Below, piece after piece: positions 20,165-20,638 of a stretch of DNA of 20,638 nt. Both the position numbers and the translations under genes were made by a program. The notes beneath the pieces are model-generated. The model searched no databases. It was given only the letters and a program-made list of their open reading frames with translations, and was not told the DNA's origin. Origin of the DNA: a virus; the IMG/VR virus record IMGVR_UViG_3300025138_000482, positions 1 to 20,638 of that record; one strand, 5' to 3'. The number at the start of each line of letters is the position of its first letter. Position 1 is the stretch's first letter.

Positions 20165-20638
20165 ATGGAAACTCAAGGATACATACCTAAGCAGTTATCT
20201 TTTGATGATGAAGCTCGTCAAAAATTAATCAAAGGAATAACGTCAATCTCTAAAGCAGTAAAAAGTACACTAGGCCCTTTGGGTAAAACCGTTCTAATAG
20301 AATCGCCTAATCATACAGCAGGAATAACAATAACTAAAGACGGTGTTACTGTTGCTCAATCTGTATTTTTAGATGATCCTATAGAAAACCTTGCAATACA
20401 AATGATGAAAGATGCGGCTAGTAGAACGGCTAATACAGCTGGAGACGGAACAACTACGGCTATTGTATTAACTGAAGCTCTAGTTATGGCAGGGCAAGAT
20501 ACTTTGTCTGAGAAAACAAATCATACTGAGGTTATAAAATACATTAACACTTTAACTAAGACTGTTATAAAGAACTTAAAGAAGAGTTCTAAGGCGGTTA
20601 CACAAGCTAGGTTATTAGATGTTGCCTGTATCTCTGCT
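20165..20638 (+). CDS. groEL: Phage-encoded GroEL chaperonin, 3' end outside window
   Basis: 158 codons, running off the right edge. The equatorial ATP-binding elements of the 60-kDa chaperonin are all present: T35-L-G-P38, K58-D-G60 and G93-D-G-T-T-T98 (TLGP, KDG and GDGTTT lie at 30-33, 51-53 and 86-91 in Escherichia coli). The N-terminal extension is five residues longer, and the segment between TLGP and KDG differs (E-S-P-N-H-T-A instead of D-K-S-F-G-A-P). Nothing is broken. Chaperonin genes are known from several large phages, where they are thought to fold viral proteins. No GroES-like gene lies in the window. Confidence 0.95.
   Translation, partial: METQGYIPKQLSFDDEARQKLIKGITSISKAVKSTLGPLGKTVLIESPNHTAGITITKDGVTVAQSVFLDDPIENLAIQMMKDAASRTANTAGDGTTTAIVLTEALVMAGQDTLSEKTNHTEVIKYINTLTKTVIKNLKKSSKAVTQARLLDVACISA

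Overview
The window is a stretch of a phage genome, almost certainly of a virus that infects a Bacteroidota host (probably a flavobacterium-like, perhaps aquatic, bacterium). The reasons are very AT-rich DNA, dense small overlapping genes, no ribosome-type or metabolic host genes, a typical phage replication and recombination set, start sites with A-rich leaders in place of Shine-Dalgarno sequences, and several boxes of the Bacteroidota -7 type TAnnTTTG (one with a TTG at the expected -33 spacing). No integrase, IS element, tRNA or CRISPR array was found.

Layout. (1) 1-4211, plus strand: the end of a very large protein (over 1,280 residues, open at the left edge), probably a virion or ejected internal protein, followed by a small gene that overlaps it by ATGA. 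(2) 4203-19145, minus strand: one long, tightly packed block of about 36 genes, converging tail-to-tail with block 1. Read in the direction of transcription (right to left), it begins with about 20 small genes of unknown function (19145 down to about 13000, including two zinc-ribbon-like proteins and one single-pass membrane protein). Next come two structured RNA elements (13019-12886), a DUF3310-like protein and a stand-alone DnaA domain IV protein. These are followed by a single-strand annealing protein, a PD-(D/E)XK exonuclease, an SSB-like protein, an attenuator-like leader, a primase-helicase fusion, an SNF2-type helicase, a VRR-NUC nuclease and a metallophosphatase. (3) 19146-19618: a 473-bp divergent non-coding region with hairpins and short direct repeats, a candidate control and replication-origin region. 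(4) 19619 onward, plus strand: a small gene with its own terminator, then the first 158 codons of a phage-encoded GroEL chaperonin, cut by the right edge.

How the genes fit together. The minus block looks like the early replication and recombination operon. The primase-SF3 helicase, DnaA-like protein and SSB would start and carry replication, though no DNA polymerase is in the window. The exonuclease and annealing protein form a RecE/RecT-like pair, and the SNF2 helicase with VRR-NUC and the metallophosphatase would handle DNA processing. The chaperonin probably serves folding of large phage proteins.

The most unusual signals are: (a) a strong excess of the 5-mer CCWGG (about 41 by hand count, no CCSGG seen), densest in non-coding DNA; (b) two tandem structured RNA elements whose mismatches become G-U pairs only on the transcribed strand; (c) a switch-like leader before the primase gene; (d) the divergent region with an AACGC-GAA-GCGTT mini-hairpin. 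Six small genes outside the usual length limits were found by reading the gaps (4203-4346, 10220-10393, 13016-13147, 15545-15715, 18099-18263, 18978-19145).
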